Of a stretch of DNA of 64,000 nt, positions 9,506 through 18,108 are shown in pieces; the stretch's first letter is position 1; each line of letters starts with the position of its first letter. The notes beneath the pieces were generated by a model, which ran no database searches, was not told the DNA's origin, and worked only from the letters and a program-made list of their open reading frames with translations. The DNA comes from Candidatus Desulfofervidaceae bacterium. Lineage in GTDB: Bacteria; Desulfobacterota; Desulfofervidia; Desulfofervidales; Desulfofervidaceae. The position numbers and the translations under genes are program-made. Where the stretch lies: positions 20,334 to 84,333 of the forward strand of contig JALWFG010000014.1 in the NCBI GenBank assembly GCA_027038965.1. Direction: 5' to 3'.

Positions 9506-9949
9506 TTATAATTTTAAGGTCATCAAAATGGCATCCTCGCCTGTGTCATAATAATAGCGAGGTCTACGGCCCTGCTTTTGAAAACCAAATTTTTCATAAA
9601 GGCGAATGGCCTTGATGTTAGTTTCCCTTACTTCTAATCCAATCCATTTTAGTCCTTTTTTAATGGCATATTGAATGGCCTTTTTAAGCAAAAGACTTCC
9701 AATTCCTTTACCTTGAAATTTCTTTCTAACCGCGACATTTAAGATGTGCATTTCATCCCATAATACCCAAAAGCAGATAAAGCCAACGATAGAATCCGTT
9801 TTAGAGCTTTTGGCGATCCAGAGATGGCTATAGGAATGACTTAGCTCAGCATGAAAGCTGTCTTTACTCCAAGGGGTTGGAAAGCATTCTTCCTCTATAG
9901 AGTGAATTTCTTCTATGTCGGCTTTTTGGGCCGGAAATACCAGCCACAT
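9506..9949 (-). CDS. rimI: Ribosomal protein S18-alanine N-acetyltransferase
   Basis: A GNAT-family acetyltransferase of 147 aa. The acetyl-CoA motif QGKGIG is at residues 79-84, followed by LEVRETNIKAIRLYEKFGF (RimI-type motif B region) and the tail RYYYDTGEDA that is typical of RimI. The expected reaction is acetylation of the N-terminal alanine of ribosomal protein S18. It starts 4 nt after the EIIA stop at the distal end of the rpoN-lpt operon. GNAT enzymes diverge in substrate, so the exact target is inferred. Confidence 0.85.
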   Translation of the reverse strand: MWLVFPAQKADIEEIHSIEEECFPTPWSKDSFHAELSHSYSHLWIAKSSKTDSIVGFICFWVLWDEMHILNVAVRKKFQGKGIGSLLLKKAIQYAIKKGLKWIGLEVRETNIKAIRLYEKFGFQKQGRRPRYYYDTGEDAILMTLKL

Positions 9950-9953
9950 AGTT

Positions 9954-10346
9954 CTAACCTAATTCTTCGCTGGCCAGGATAATGGCGTCTTTTGCCTTTT
10001 CTTTTACGTAGCGGGCAAGGTCTGAAAGATTCATTTCTTCTTGTTTATTGATAGCACCCAAAAGCATAGGTAAATTAATTCCTGTAACCACTTCTATTTT
10101 ACCAGGCTCCAAAAAGGAATAACTTAAATTGGATGGCGTTCCTCCAAACATATCAGTCAAAATTAATATTCCATCCCCAGAATCCACCTTTTTTATTGCC
10201 TCATTTATGGCCTTTCTTAAGTCATCAATGGCTTCGTCCTGAACGTTTACCTCTTCTATGTTATTTACCTTTCCACTAATAAAGGCAGCGGCGTCCAAAA
10301 GGGCCTTTCCGATGTTGCAATGAGTTACAATAACAATTCCTACCAT
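9954..10346 (-). CDS. PTS mannose-family EIIA protein
   Basis: A cytoplasmic EIIA-Man domain of the phosphotransferase system, about 130 aa. The phosphoryl-accepting histidine is H9 in IVTHCNIGKALL, and ILTDMFGGTPSN is the conserved second motif. No EIIB, EIIC or EIID sugar-transport genes are nearby. In this phylum such lone EIIA proteins next to rapZ and rpoN are thought to be regulatory phospho-relays. The internal ATG at 10346 is preferred over the upstream TTG because GAGGGGTG precedes it. Confidence 0.88.
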   Translation of the reverse strand: MVGIVIVTHCNIGKALLDAAAFISGKVNNIEEVNVQDEAIDDLRKAINEAIKKVDSGDGILILTDMFGGTPSNLSYSFLEPGKIEVVTGINLPMLLGAINKQEEMNLSDLARYVKEKAKDAIILASEELG

Positions 10347-10369
10347 AAATTCACCCCTCGGCAATTGTA

Positions 10370-11242
10370 TTATTTTAAAATATCCCGATGGTTTACAGAA
10401 ATATCATACTCCACCAAATTTGGAAACGAGCCTTTTAAGAGTTCTGCTAAAGCTTCTGCCACAACTACAGAACGGTGCTTGCCGCCTGTGCAACCTATAG
10501 CAATGTTAAGATAATTTTTCCCTTCTGCTTTGTAAAGGGGTAAAAGAAATTGCAATAAATTACCTATTTTCTCCAAAAAGATTTCCATTTTTCCATCTTG
10601 GGCCACATAACGTTTTACTTCGGCGTGTTTTCCTGTAAAATTTTTCAAATGAGGCACAAAGTGAGGATTAGGAAGAAAACGCACATCAAATACCAAATCG
10701 GCTTCATAGGGTAGTCCATATTTAAATCCAAAGGATAAAATGGTGACGTTTAACCTTCTGGTAACGCTTTTTTGGTATCTATTTTCTATCCATCTTTTTA
10801 AATCATGAACACTGAATGTAGAGGTGTCTATAATTTGAGTAGCCAGGTCTCTTATCTCTTTTAGATATTGCCTTTCCTTAGCAATGCTCTGTAAAATGCC
10901 TTCTCCGGTCTCAGAAAGAGGGTGCTTCCGTCTTGTTTCTTTAAATCTGCGGATTATTACTTCATCTTGGGCATCAAAAAATAAAATTTCAATTTTATAT
11001 CCTTTTTTTTCTATTTTTTTGAAAACTTGAGGATTGACTTTTCCGAAGGGTCTCTCTCTTACATCCATTACCAACGCAATTTTATCTACTTTGCTCTGGG
11101 AAACCAACTCTAAAAATTTGGGCAGAAGAAAAAAGGGCAGGTTGTCTACACAAAAAAAACCTAGGTCTTCATAGGTCTTTAAAGCAGTACTTTTTCCTGC
11201 CCCTGAAGTACCTGAGATAATTATCAGCCTGAGAGGATTCAT
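10370..11242 (-). CDS. rapZ: RNase adapter/nucleotide-binding protein RapZ
   Basis: A YvcJ/RapZ-family P-loop protein. In E. coli RapZ guides RNase E to the small RNA GlmZ; in other phyla the partner is unknown. Walker A GTSGAGKS lies at residues 11-18, and the family C-terminal motif IGCTGGKHRSVVVAE is present. The start at 11242 gives the usual length of about 290 aa and lies 5 nt after the hpf stop. Longer in-frame starts would run into hpf. The order rpoN-hpf-rapZ-EIIA is a widely conserved neighbourhood. Confidence 0.92.
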   Translation of the reverse strand: MNPLRLIIISGTSGAGKSTALKTYEDLGFFCVDNLPFFLLPKFLELVSQSKVDKIALVMDVRERPFGKVNPQVFKKIEKKGYKIEILFFDAQDEVIIRRFKETRRKHPLSETGEGILQSIAKERQYLKEIRDLATQIIDTSTFSVHDLKRWIENRYQKSVTRRLNVTILSFGFKYGLPYEADLVFDVRFLPNPHFVPHLKNFTGKHAEVKRYVAQDGKMEIFLEKIGNLLQFLLPLYKAEGKNYLNIAIGCTGGKHRSVVVAEALAELLKGSFPNLVEYDISVNHRDILK

Positions 11243-11247
11243 CAAAT

Positions 11248-11760
11248 TTAAAAATTGGGTTCTATAAAGTCGTAATTTCCGTCTTCTCTTTTGTGAAGGA
11301 CACAAATTTTGTTAGTTTGGCTATTGATAAACACCAAGATATGATCTCCTGAAAGCTTGATCTGTTCTAGGGCTTCTTCAATGTCCATAGGCTTAGGAGA
11401 AAATTTATTGCTTTTTATGATTTCTCCATTGACAGTAACTTCTGGCTGTTCAGCCTTTACCTCTTGGCTTCGCTTAGGCTCCTTCTTTTCCTTTAACTTA
11501 CCTATTTGTCTTTCTATCTTGTCTACCACCATATCTATAGCCGCATAGATATCATCCGCCTCTTCTTTTCCATAAAGCCTTTCTCCATCTGCCCAAACAT
11601 TTAATTCGGCGATGTGCCTATATTTCTCCACAGATACCACTAGATTGGCTTCTATATTGTCATTTCCTAAGAAGCGCGGTAACCGATTAAGTTTTTTGTT
11701 GGCGTAGCTTTTAATCCCTTCTGAAGGGTGAATGTTGCGGAAGCTAACAGAAATTTGCAT
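11248..11760 (-). CDS. hpf: Ribosome hibernation promoting factor, long form
   Basis: A two-domain HPF. The N-terminal RaiA-like ribosome-binding domain (about 1-95, with MQISVSFRNIHPSEGIKSYA and ADDIYAAIDMVVDKIERQ) is joined by a charged linker to the C-terminal dimerisation domain (KPMDIEEALEQIKLSGDHILVF). Long HPF produces 100S ribosome dimers in stationary phase. Its place directly downstream of rpoN is conserved. 170 aa; ATG behind AGGAGGG. Confidence 0.93.
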   Translation of the reverse strand: MQISVSFRNIHPSEGIKSYANKKLNRLPRFLGNDNIEANLVVSVEKYRHIAELNVWADGERLYGKEEADDIYAAIDMVVDKIERQIGKLKEKKEPKRSQEVKAEQPEVTVNGEIIKSNKFSPKPMDIEEALEQIKLSGDHILVFINSQTNKICVLHKREDGNYDFIEPNF

Positions 11761-11790
11761 GTTTCCCTCCTATCTTTCCTTTTTTATATC

Positions 11791-13194
11791 TTAAAAAATT
11801 TTTTTCCTTTGAGAAGAAGATAAAATTCCCATTGATTCCCGATATTTGGCGACTGTTCGCCTCGCGATATCAATTCCTTGCTGCTTTAGAATTTGAACGA
11901 TCTTTTGATCACTATAAGGTTTTTTTGGGTCTTCTGAAGCAATAATTTCCCTAATTTTGGCTCTTATACTTTCTGCCGAAAGAATGTTGCCTGAAGAGGT
12001 ATTTATACCTGTATTGAAGAAAAATTTCAATTCAAATATCCCATGGGGTGTCTGGGCATATTTGTTGGCCGTTATTCTGCATACAGTTGACTCATGCAAA
12101 CCAACGTCATCGGCCACATCCTTTAAAATAAGGGGTCTTAGATGTTTAACACCCTTTTCTAAAAAATCCCGTTGAAACTTGAAAATGCTGCAAGATACCT
12201 TGTAAAGTGTCTTTTGCCGTTGATGAATACTTTTGATAAGCCATACGGCTGACTTAAATTTATTTTGCAAAAATTCCCTTACTTTATTTGAAAGCTGAGT
12301 TTCGAACATTAAACGACGGTAATATTCATTGATATGTAATTTAGGAAACCCATCTTCATTTAAGACTACCACAAAGTCATCTTCTACCTTATAGACATAA
12401 ACATCAGGCACAATGTAGATAGGTGTTTCTGTGTTGTATTCTCTGCCCGGCTTTGGTTCAAGTCCCAAAATTACTTGGGTAGCCTTTTTTACTTCATCTA
12501 AAGGGGCGTTTAACCGTTTAGCCAATCCCTTTAAATCCTTCTTTTGTAAGAAATTAAGATGATTTTCTATGATTTCTTTTACCCACGGCACATCTATTTT
12601 AAAGCTTTTAACTTGTAAAAGCAGGCACTCCTTTAAATCCCTTGCCGCTACCCCTACAGGGTCAAATTCTTGGATTCTTTTTAATACTTCTTCTACCTTT
12701 TCTGGTGTAGTGCCTGTCCAAGCAGCGATTTCCTCTAAAGAGGCCTTTAAATACCCATCCTCATCCAAGTTGCCAATGATATAATGTCCTATTTCTTTTT
12801 CTTTGTCATTTAAATATGAGAGATTTAGTTGCCATATTAAGTGTTCAGCCAGGGAAGGTTTTCGGGAAATGATATTTTCCCACGGTAATTCTTCTTTTTC
12901 CTCTTTTTTTGAAATTCCACTTTCCTTTAGATAGGCATCTTGACTGTATTGTTCCCAGATTTCAGCTAATTCTTTTAGTTTTTTCTCTTCCGCTCGACTT
13001 TCTTGTTCTTCAAGGGTGGTTATAGGTGCAGGCTCATCTTCATCTTCAAGAATAGGATTGGTTTCCATTTCCTGTTTTACTGTGTTGAGAAGCTCTAATC
13101 GCGAAAGCTGCAACAGCTTGATGGCCTGCTGCAACTGCGGCGTCATTACTAGCTGTTGGGTAAGTTTTAAATGTTGTTTTAGCTCTAAAACCAA
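11791..13194 (-). CDS. rpoN: RNA polymerase sigma-54 factor
   Basis: Sigma-54 recognises -24/-12 promoters and needs AAA+ activators. The N-terminal activator-interacting region contains LTQQLVMTPQLQQAIKLLQL. The RpoN box ARRTVAKYRE is at about 444-453 near the C-terminus, with the core-binding region between. 467 aa is typical. The start appears to be TTG with AGAGGTC upstream, 11 nt after the lptB stop. A sigma-54 activator and a matching promoter occur 5 kb away in this window. Confidence 0.95.
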   Translation of the reverse strand: MVLELKQHLKLTQQLVMTPQLQQAIKLLQLSRLELLNTVKQEMETNPILEDEDEPAPITTLEEQESRAEEKKLKELAEIWEQYSQDAYLKESGISKKEEKEELPWENIISRKPSLAEHLIWQLNLSYLNDKEKEIGHYIIGNLDEDGYLKASLEEIAAWTGTTPEKVEEVLKRIQEFDPVGVAARDLKECLLLQVKSFKIDVPWVKEIIENHLNFLQKKDLKGLAKRLNAPLDEVKKATQVILGLEPKPGREYNTETPIYIVPDVYVYKVEDDFVVVLNEDGFPKLHINEYYRRLMFETQLSNKVREFLQNKFKSAVWLIKSIHQRQKTLYKVSCSIFKFQRDFLEKGVKHLRPLILKDVADDVGLHESTVCRITANKYAQTPHGIFELKFFFNTGINTSSGNILSAESIRAKIREIIASEDPKKPYSDQKIVQILKQQGIDIARRTVAKYRESMGILSSSQRKKIF

Positions 13195-13205
13195 TTTTGA
13201 CCTCT

Positions 13206-13940
13206 TTATAATGTAAAATCCTGCCCCAAATAAAATTGCTTGGCCAACTTGCTCTTGACAATGGTTTCGGGTCTTCCTGCCTCTAAGACCTTTCCTTCGT
13301 TTAAGATATAAGCCCTATCACATACCTTTAATGTTTCTCTTACGTTGTGATCAGAAATTAAGATTCCCATTCCCTTATATTTTAATTGGACGATGATTTC
13401 TTTAATCTCACCTACGGCAATGGGGTCTACACCTGCAAAAGGTTCGTCTAAAATCATGATAAACGGCGAGGTAACCAAGGCCCTAGTAATTTCAACCCTT
13501 CTTCTTTCTCCTCCAGATAGGGTAGAGGCCTTATTCTGAGAGAGGTGCTCCAAACGCAACTCTCTAAGTAATTCTTTTAGTCTTTCCTTTCTTTGTTCTG
13601 CCGAAAGAGGTAGGAGTTCTAGAATGGCCAAAATGTTTTCTTCCACCGTCATTCTTCTAAAGACTGATGTTTCTTGAGGTAAATAGTAAATTCCTTTTTT
13701 TGCCCTTTCATGCATTGGCAAATGAGTAACTTCGGTATCATCTAATAAGATTCTTCCCTCATCAGGCTTTACTAGTCCAATAACCATGTAAAAGGTGGTA
13801 GTTTTGCCGGCTCCATTAGGTCCTAACAGTCCGACTACTTCTCCTGATTGCACCGATAAAGAGAGACTATTTACCACCTTACGGCCTTTATATACCTTGG
13901 TTAGATTTTCTACCTTCAAATGATGAGTATTATTCCCCAT
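13206..13940 (-). CDS. lptB: LPS export ABC transporter ATPase LptB
   Basis: The cytoplasmic ATPase of the LptB2FG transporter that extracts lipopolysaccharide from the inner membrane. Walker A GPNGAGKT is at residues 40-47, the signature LSGGERRRVEI comes mid-protein, and Walker B is ILDEPFAGVDP. The length of 244 aa fits LptB. The start overlaps the lptA stop by 11 nt, so the two are translationally coupled. Genomic context (lptC, lptA, rpoN) distinguishes it from amino-acid ABC ATPases. Confidence 0.94.
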   Translation of the reverse strand: MGNNTHHLKVENLTKVYKGRKVVNSLSLSVQSGEVVGLLGPNGAGKTTTFYMVIGLVKPDEGRILLDDTEVTHLPMHERAKKGIYYLPQETSVFRRMTVEENILAILELLPLSAEQRKERLKELLRELRLEHLSQNKASTLSGGERRRVEITRALVTSPFIMILDEPFAGVDPIAVGEIKEIIVQLKYKGMGILISDHNVRETLKVCDRAYILNEGKVLEAGRPETIVKSKLAKQFYLGQDFTL

Positions 13941-14478
13941 TCTTAGGATAAATCACAGCCTCAACCGGCTGTTTCCCTCCTATTACAATCATTTTGTTTT
14001 CATTAATGAAGACAATTATCTTTTCCCCTTTAATCACATTTTGGCCTTCTTGCAATTCGGGATGCCCTGTTAAAACCACTTTCCCCTTTTCTTTCCAAAA
14101 GACTGCCTTCTCCCCTCTAGCTATTCTTTGGTCTTGAGTAATTACCACATTTCCTTCAGCGATCATTTTGACAATTGAAACCGAGGCCAGTGTTTCTTCC
14201 TTAGCATATTCCTTTCTAGGGTCTTGTTTTCCTTCATCATAAAAAACTTCCATCCTATCTGCTTGAATGACAATGTTATTCTGTTTGGCATTCACATGTC
14301 CTGTAAAGATAACCATCTTTTGGTTATGTTCTATCTCCATTTGGTCTGATTGAATATAAAGGGGTGCGTCATTAGCCCAAATCAAAGGACAGACAACCAG
14401 GCAAAACATCAAGACATAAAGGATAACACCTAATGGGTAATATCTGACCAAAATGCCACCCCAATATGGCCTTTTCAT
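13930..14478 (-). CDS. lptA: LPS transport periplasmic protein LptA
   Basis: An OstA/LptA-like beta-jellyroll protein that bridges the periplasm for LPS export. A signal peptide is visible (hydrophobic stretch VILYVLMFCLVVCPLIWA, cleavage probably after WAN or WA). The OstA repeat QSDQMEIEHNQKMVIFTGHVNA follows. 182 aa. The start overlaps the lptC stop by 4 nt. Sequence is divergent, but the context between lptB and lptC makes the call firm. Confidence 0.88.
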   Translation of the reverse strand: MKRPYWGGILVRYYPLGVILYVLMFCLVVCPLIWANDAPLYIQSDQMEIEHNQKMVIFTGHVNAKQNNIVIQADRMEVFYDEGKQDPRKEYAKEETLASVSIVKMIAEGNVVITQDQRIARGEKAVFWKEKGKVVLTGHPELQEGQNVIKGEKIIVFINENKMIVIGGKQPVEAVIYPKNGE

Positions 14479-15047
14479 ATATTCACTCCGCTTTTAATTA
14501 ACGTTTCCTTATGAAGACAGCCCTTCACGTTGCCTAAAAATACGAGCCTGTCTTGTTTTAGAAAAAAACGCATTTTGTTTGCCCTAATGCGCAAACCTTT
14601 CCCTACTATCAATACAGGAATATCTGTATAAAGCAAATGTTTCTTTTGAACATAAAATATTTCTTGAGTGGTAAGATTATATCCTTTCTTTTGCCAAATA
14701 TGAACGTTTTTCTTTAAAGTGACGTTTTTGGTATTCATGTCTAAAATACCAGTATTGGCCTTTAAATATACAGGTTTGCCCCTTTGAGGATAAAAAACGG
14801 CCTTTATTTGTGATAGCACTACCTTGTTAACGTTATTTTTCAATCTATTTGCACTCCTGGCCTCCAATTCCCAACATTTCCTCCCATTTTTTACTTCACT
14901 GTAGTGAAAATCAGAGAAAATCCTTTGTATAGGGTCTAATTTAAACCTTTGTGTCTTTCTATTTTGACTAAAAATATATATTCCAGCAATTATCAAAACA
15001 TTAAAGGCCAGTCCCCAAACCAGAAGTTTGTAGAATTTATGTTGCAT
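14475..15047 (-). CDS. lptC: LPS export protein LptC
   Basis: A bitopic inner-membrane protein of LPS export. There is a single N-terminal helix (LLVWGLAFNVLIIAGIYIF) and a periplasmic LptC-like beta domain (about 35-185). 190 aa. It is the first gene of the lptC-lptA-lptB-rpoN-hpf-rapZ run. A possible promoter (TTTACA, 17 nt, TATATT at 15059-15087) lies directly upstream, but would leave almost no leader before the ATG. Assignment rests on topology and position more than on conserved residues. Confidence 0.82.
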   Translation of the reverse strand: MQHKFYKLLVWGLAFNVLIIAGIYIFSQNRKTQRFKLDPIQRIFSDFHYSEVKNGRKCWELEARSANRLKNNVNKVVLSQIKAVFYPQRGKPVYLKANTGILDMNTKNVTLKKNVHIWQKKGYNLTTQEIFYVQKKHLLYTDIPVLIVGKGLRIRANKMRFFLKQDRLVFLGNVKGCLHKETLIKSGVNI

Positions 15048-15118
15048 AGCCTTTTAATAATATACCAAAGGAAGGGGCAAATGTAAAGCAAAAAAGATGC
15101 CAAAAATCGAAAATGGAA

Positions 15119-15634
15119 TCAACTTTTTTTCTCCTCAGCGATTTCTTTTTGGGTAGTTATAATTAATTCTGCGATTTCTCGCAAAACGCCTTTACCACCT
15201 GAGGCGCTAGTAATATAATCTGCCTTCTTTTTTAGGGCAGAAATGGCATTACTTACAGTAAAACCTACTCCTGCTTTTTCTAGTACCTCTAAATCGGGTA
15301 AGTCATCTCCTACAAAGGCAATTTCATTAGCAGAATATTTTTCCTGCCATTTTTTAAAAATTTCTATTTTATTACTAACGCCTTGATAAATGTTCTGAAT
15401 GCCAAGCTCTCGACATCTTCTCTGAACCGCCTCTGAATAACGTGCTGTTATAACCACTACTTCTATACCATGTTCAATAAGCATCTTTATTCCTAGACCG
15501 TCTTTAACATTAAATTGCTTTATTTCCAATTCTCCATCTGCGTAAGAGATGCTTTCGTCAGTCCAAACTCCATCTACGTCCGTCATAAGAACCCTGATTT
15601 TTTTTAATTTTTCAAGAAAGGATAGAAACTCCAT
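15119..15634 (-). CDS. kdsC: 3-deoxy-D-manno-octulosonate 8-phosphate phosphatase
   Basis: A HAD-superfamily phosphatase of KDO synthesis for LPS. The catalytic aspartates are D19 and D21 in MTDVDGVWTD, followed by KDGLGIKMLIEHGIEVVVITAR and the late motif FVGDDLPDLEVLEKAG. The ATG at 15634 gives about 171 aa, the usual family length. A TTG at 15679 overlapping ubiE would add 15 poorly conserved residues, and neither start has a clear ribosome site. KDO synthesis fits the adjoining LPS export genes. Confidence 0.9.
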   Translation of the reverse strand: MEFLSFLEKLKKIRVLMTDVDGVWTDESISYADGELEIKQFNVKDGLGIKMLIEHGIEVVVITARYSEAVQRRCRELGIQNIYQGVSNKIEIFKKWQEKYSANEIAFVGDDLPDLEVLEKAGVGFTVSNAISALKKKADYITSASGGKGVLREIAELIITTQKEIAEEKKS

Positions 15635-15675
15635 GGACTTGATAATACAGCAAAAGAAGACTTGTGTAAAGATTT

Positions 15676-16404
15676 TCAAACATCGGCCAGATAGAGACTT
15701 ACAATTCCAAAAGTAAGATAACGATGTTTTATATTCTTAAAGCCAGCTCTTTTCATAAACTGCATCCATTGTTTGGGGGTATAAAATGATTGGATAGAGG
15801 CAGATAGATGTTCGTAGGCCTCTTTATCTTGACTTATTATGGCCCCAATTTGGGGCAAAAGGTGATTTAAATAAGCAAAGTAAAACTCTTTAATCCAATG
15901 CCTTGGAGGGTGTGAAAATTCAAGAATGATGGCTTTACCCCCCGGCTTGAGAATTCGCCTCATCTCACAAAGCCCTTTGAAGCGATCCGAAAAATTGCGT
16001 ACCCCAAAGGCCACCATAACTGCGTCTGCACAATGGTCTTTAAGGGGTAAAACCAAGGCATCTCCAGCCACAGGTAAGATGTCTTTGTCTTTATCTGGAT
16101 GTTTGTTTAGTCCATAGGCAAGCATCTTAAAGGCAAAATCAAGAGCAACAATTTTTCCTTTAAATCCAGTCCATTTTTTTAAAGCCCAACTCAAGGGCAA
16201 GGTGCCAGCACAAAGATCAAGCACTACCTTATTAGGGTCATTTGGAAGGTCTGGGAAAAGAAACACCAAACTTCTAACGGTTTTTAGGCGCCAGTAACGG
16301 TCAATTCCCAGACTAAGGACAGAATTTAGAAGGTTGTAAAATCGACTGATATTGTCAAATCTGCGCTTAATGAACTCCGGATTTGAATGTTGGTCTTTTA
16401 TCAA
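15676..16404 (-). CDS. ubiE: Demethylmenaquinone methyltransferase (UbiE/MenG family)
   Basis: An S-adenosylmethionine-dependent C-methyltransferase of 242 aa acting last in menaquinone synthesis. The UbiE N-terminal block FDNISRFYNLLNSVLSLGIDRYWR and the SAM-binding block VVLDLCAGTLPLSWAL are present, then VMVAFGVRNFSDR and LKPGGKAIILEFS. With no evidence of ubiquinone synthesis and with futalosine-pathway genes nearby, the substrate is inferred to be demethylmenaquinone (MenG activity). Confidence 0.9.
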   Translation of the reverse strand: MIKDQHSNPEFIKRRFDNISRFYNLLNSVLSLGIDRYWRLKTVRSLVFLFPDLPNDPNKVVLDLCAGTLPLSWALKKWTGFKGKIVALDFAFKMLAYGLNKHPDKDKDILPVAGDALVLPLKDHCADAVMVAFGVRNFSDRFKGLCEMRRILKPGGKAIILEFSHPPRHWIKEFYFAYLNHLLPQIGAIISQDKEAYEHLSASIQSFYTPKQWMQFMKRAGFKNIKHRYLTFGIVSLYLADV

Positions 16405-16522
16405 TCCTTTGCCCCTTTCCTCATTTTTGCAAGATACCTAACAGAAGAAAGGGGCAGGGTCAAGATACATCCGCTAATCAAAAAACTGCCTTAAAGGGCT
16501 ATAAGTTAAGCTCCAAAACAAC

Positions 16523-17863
16523 TTATGCTTTAAGTTCTTCAGGGATTTCTATGCATTCTATAAGTTTTTCCAAGATGAAGTAATTATGACAGGGCAAGTG
16601 GTAATAATTTATAATGTCTTCAATCCCACTATGACAATTATGACATGGAGTAAACACTATTTTGGCCCCAGTGGCAGCTATCTGTTCGGCCTTTACTCTA
16701 TTGCTCTCCACTCTCTTTTTCTTCCAGGGTGGACCACAGTTGATAACGTCGCCCCCTGCATTGCAGCAATAATTGTGTTCCCTATTAGGATACATCTCCC
16801 TAAAGTCTTCACACATGGCCTTTAACACATACCGAGCATCGTCCATGAGACCTCTTCCTCTCATAAGATTACAGGGATCATGCAGAGTGGCGGGTTCTTT
16901 AATCTTACGCACAATCTTAATTCGTCCAGACCTTAGAAGCTCTGCATAAAATTGGATAGCATGGACTATCGGAATGGGATGCATTTGCCACCCTAACCAC
17001 CGATTTCCACGGTCATAGACTGAGCGAAAGGCATGGCCACATTCTCCCATCACAATCTTTTTACACCTAAGCCGCATAGCCGCCTCAAAATGGGCCTTTT
17101 TTACCCTACCCATGATTTCCCAATCCCCAGAATACATGGCCATATCGCTGTTATCCCAACCATCAAATGATGGCATAGTCCAGTCAATTCCTGCCACCCG
17201 CATCAAAATGGCCATATAACCTATCAATTGGGCAAGGAATTTTGGTTCTGGTCCGATTACGGAATACATCACATCCGCACCTTCCTTATCCAAAGGAATC
17301 CGAACACTGGGAACCTCGGCTTGAGCCTCCTCTTCCTGCCATTGCAAGGTATCTATCCATTCATCCTGTTTTACCCACATTTGGTTCATGGTTACAGCAT
17401 GACTATTAACTGTATCTTGAAGGTATTGAGGTACTAAACCACAGAGATGACACATGCGCCTGACCACACTAATCATGTAGGCTATGTCAATGCCAAAGGG
17501 ACAATACATACTACAACGCATGCACACGTTGCATTCTGTGTAAGAAATTTCGGCGGCTTGTTTCATAAACTCAGGGGACATCTTCCCCTTATGCTTAAGC
17601 ATTTCCCAAAGGGTGTTTTTGACCTTGCCTACAGGGGCAAACCGTGGATCACAATCATTTGAAAGATAATGGTGACAGGCAACTGCACAAAGGCCACAAT
17701 GAATACATGTATTTACATATGTCTTGATTCTAGCGACTCCCTCCTTTTCTAAAACTCCGTTTACAATTTGTTCAATCTTTTGAGGAGTTAGCTTTTTGGC
17801 CGGTTCCTCTAAGCCGATGTCTGTAATGTCCCACTTTCTGGGTAAAATTGTCCCTCCCCCCAT
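16523..17863 (-). CDS. HdrD/TmcB-like Fe-S oxidoreductase subunit
   Basis: A 446-aa cytoplasmic protein related to heterodisulfide reductase subunit D and to TmcB of the Tmc transmembrane complex. Two 4Fe-4S motifs are visible: C53, C56, C59, C63 (with C71 nearby) and C111, C114, C117, C121. Two cysteine-rich CCG-like segments follow, around GECGHAF and LHDPCNLMRGRG, then YCCNAGGDVINCG and TPCHNCHSG. No tetraheme cytochrome or membrane partner gene is adjacent, unlike a complete tmcABCD cluster. A divergent sigma-54 activator and a -24/-12 promoter precede it. It probably passes electrons between a periplasmic or membrane partner and a cytoplasmic disulfide or Fe-S acceptor; the exact partner is unknown. 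Confidence 0.7.
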   Translation of the reverse strand: MGGGTILPRKWDITDIGLEEPAKKLTPQKIEQIVNGVLEKEGVARIKTYVNTCIHCGLCAVACHHYLSNDCDPRFAPVGKVKNTLWEMLKHKGKMSPEFMKQAAEISYTECNVCMRCSMYCPFGIDIAYMISVVRRMCHLCGLVPQYLQDTVNSHAVTMNQMWVKQDEWIDTLQWQEEEAQAEVPSVRIPLDKEGADVMYSVIGPEPKFLAQLIGYMAILMRVAGIDWTMPSFDGWDNSDMAMYSGDWEIMGRVKKAHFEAAMRLRCKKIVMGECGHAFRSVYDRGNRWLGWQMHPIPIVHAIQFYAELLRSGRIKIVRKIKEPATLHDPCNLMRGRGLMDDARYVLKAMCEDFREMYPNREHNYCCNAGGDVINCGPPWKKKRVESNRVKAEQIAATGAKIVFTPCHNCHSGIEDIINYYHLPCHNYFILEKLIECIEIPEELKA

Positions 17864-17921
17864 TCCCTACCTCCTTTTTTACAAACCTGCAAATTTAAAT
17901 TCTTTATTTCCAACTATTATC

Positions 17922-17938
17922 AGCATAAATCATGCCAA
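17922..17938 (-). promoter_or_regulatory. Sigma-54 (-24/-12) promoter of the HdrD/TmcB-like gene
   Basis: On the minus strand this reads TTGGCATGATTTATGCT. It matches the sigma-54 consensus with GG and GC separated by exactly 10 nt; only one base of the -12 TTGC element differs. The predicted start is near 17911, about 48 nt before the ATG, which has its own GGAGGTAGG ribosome site. Confidence 0.75.
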
Positions 17939-18010
17939 TTTTTTATCTACTTTAACCATCCTTAATTATGGGAGTTTCAAGTAAAAAGTTGACTTTATTT
18001 AGAGATTTAT

Positions 18011-18058
18011 GTTGCATTTATGCAACATAACGCAACAAAAGGGTTGTAGATTGCAATC
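18011..18058. promoter_or_regulatory. Palindromic upstream activator sites
   Basis: A 16-bp perfect palindrome GTTGCATTTATGCAAC (18011-18026) is followed by CGCAACAAAAGGGTTG, a looser inverted repeat, and then by a 10-bp palindrome GATTGCAATC (18049-18058). All share TTGCA/GCAAC half-sites. They lie about 75-120 bp upstream of the sigma-54 promoter, the usual distance for enhancer-binding activators, and just before the activator's own start. The divergent activator is the likely ligand. Confidence 0.6.
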
Positions 18059-18108
18059 AAATTAACAATTAAGTTGACTAGATAAATGAATTAAGTTATG
18101 GAATAAAC

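Noticed and set aside
16411..16455. Inverted repeat GCCCCTTTC/GAAAGGGGC between ubiE and the HdrD-like gene
   Set aside because: The loop is 27 nt and no T run follows on either strand, so a terminator call is weak.
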